DNA of 64,000 bases from Diadema setosum. Its lineage: Eukaryota > Echinodermata > Echinoidea > Diadematoida > Diadematidae. Positions 63,600-64,000 of the stretch are shown in pieces; the stretch's first letter is position 1; each line of letters starts with the position of its first letter. The DNA lies in contig NC_092685.1 in the NCBI RefSeq assembly GCF_964275005.1, forward strand, positions 35,612,018-35,676,017, in the 5' to 3' direction. The notes beneath the pieces were generated by a model, which was not told where the DNA came from, did no database searches, and was given only the letters and a program-made list of their open reading frames with translations. Position numbers and translations under genes: made by a program.

Positions 63600-64000
63600 T
63601 TAAAGGGAAGATAAACCCAAAGAACAATGTGGATTGAGTGAAAGCAGCAACATTAGTAGAACACATCAGTGAAAGTTTGAAGAAAATCGGACAATCGATG
63701 CAAAAGTTATGAATTTTTAAAGTTTTGGTGTTGGAACCGCTGGATGAGGAGACTGCTAGAGGTTATGACGTATGAGTGGACTACAATATCAAGAAAATAT
63801 AAAGAAAATACTACAAAAAACCATTTTTCATAAAAATTACAAATTCCATCAACTTGATATTGACATAAGTTAAGGGTAGCAATTATTCCCCCTGCTTTCT
63901 GAAAGCGGTTGGTCCACTGCTCTTTCATCATTCTAGAAAAGTGAATTTTTGTTGAATATCCTTTATATTTTCTTTGTATTGTTGTCCACTCATACGTCAT
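63600..64000. mobile_element. TTAA-type inverted-repeat MITE, cut by window end
   Basis: Begins TTAA-AGGGAAGATAAACCC. An inner arm atgacgtatgagtggactac (63767 on) is inverted at 63980-64000 (cactcatacgtcat), so the element continues past the window. A related fragment (ccccctgctttctgcaagtg) lies at about 19558-19640. Confidence 0.6.

Overview
The window is animal genomic DNA, AT-rich and full of repeats. Short coding exons are separated by kilobase introns carrying SINEs, TTAA-flanked MITEs, foldback elements and microsatellites. A Ty3/gypsy element with a gag-type ORF, a GIY-YIG Penelope-like element, tRNA-derived SINEs and gacctttgacc-rich dispersed repeats suggest a marine invertebrate deuterostome, probably an echinoderm. 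That assignment is an inference. Two host genes are well supported, both split into exons.

Layout. 1-2.4 kb: a dispersed repeat and a 1.28-kb foldback transposon with a perfect 9-bp target duplication. 2.4-8.1 kb: repeat-poor DNA with no confident gene, possibly the last exon and 3' UTR of a plus-strand gene starting left of the window. 8.1-10.2 kb: MITE, microsatellites and a dispersed repeat. 10.2-16.3 kb: repeat-poor, possibly the 3' UTR of the next gene. 16.3-27.7 kb, minus strand: a leucine-rich repeat gene in eight exons, with a membrane-segment exon, a Cys-rich cluster, LRRs and an LRRC58/LRRC28-like C-terminal domain. 28.06-32.08 kb: a young LTR retrotransposon with two near-identical 1136-bp LTRs and 4-bp TSDs; gag is present and most of pol is deleted. 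33.5-35.6 kb: three non-autonomous inverted-repeat elements. 36.0-44.36 kb: a 7.6-kb near-perfect palindrome made of two head-to-head Penelope-like elements, bordered by (TA)n tracts and smaller perfect hairpins. 45.6-63.5 kb, plus strand: PEX6, the peroxisomal AAA+ ATPase, in 14 recovered exons; its C-terminus lies beyond the right edge. Its introns hold a pogo-like element, a telomere-like foldback, a 157-bp satellite inside a terminal-inverted-repeat element, three SINEs and several MITEs.

The two host genes are not obviously related in function. PEX6 works with PEX1 to extract PEX5 from the peroxisomal membrane. The LRR gene has no assigned function. The most unusual structure is the Penelope palindrome: its arms are equal in length through the ORF, but one carries a CAG-to-TAG stop, the centre has an asymmetric 72-bp duplication, and hammerhead-ribozyme-like motifs lie near the outer ends.
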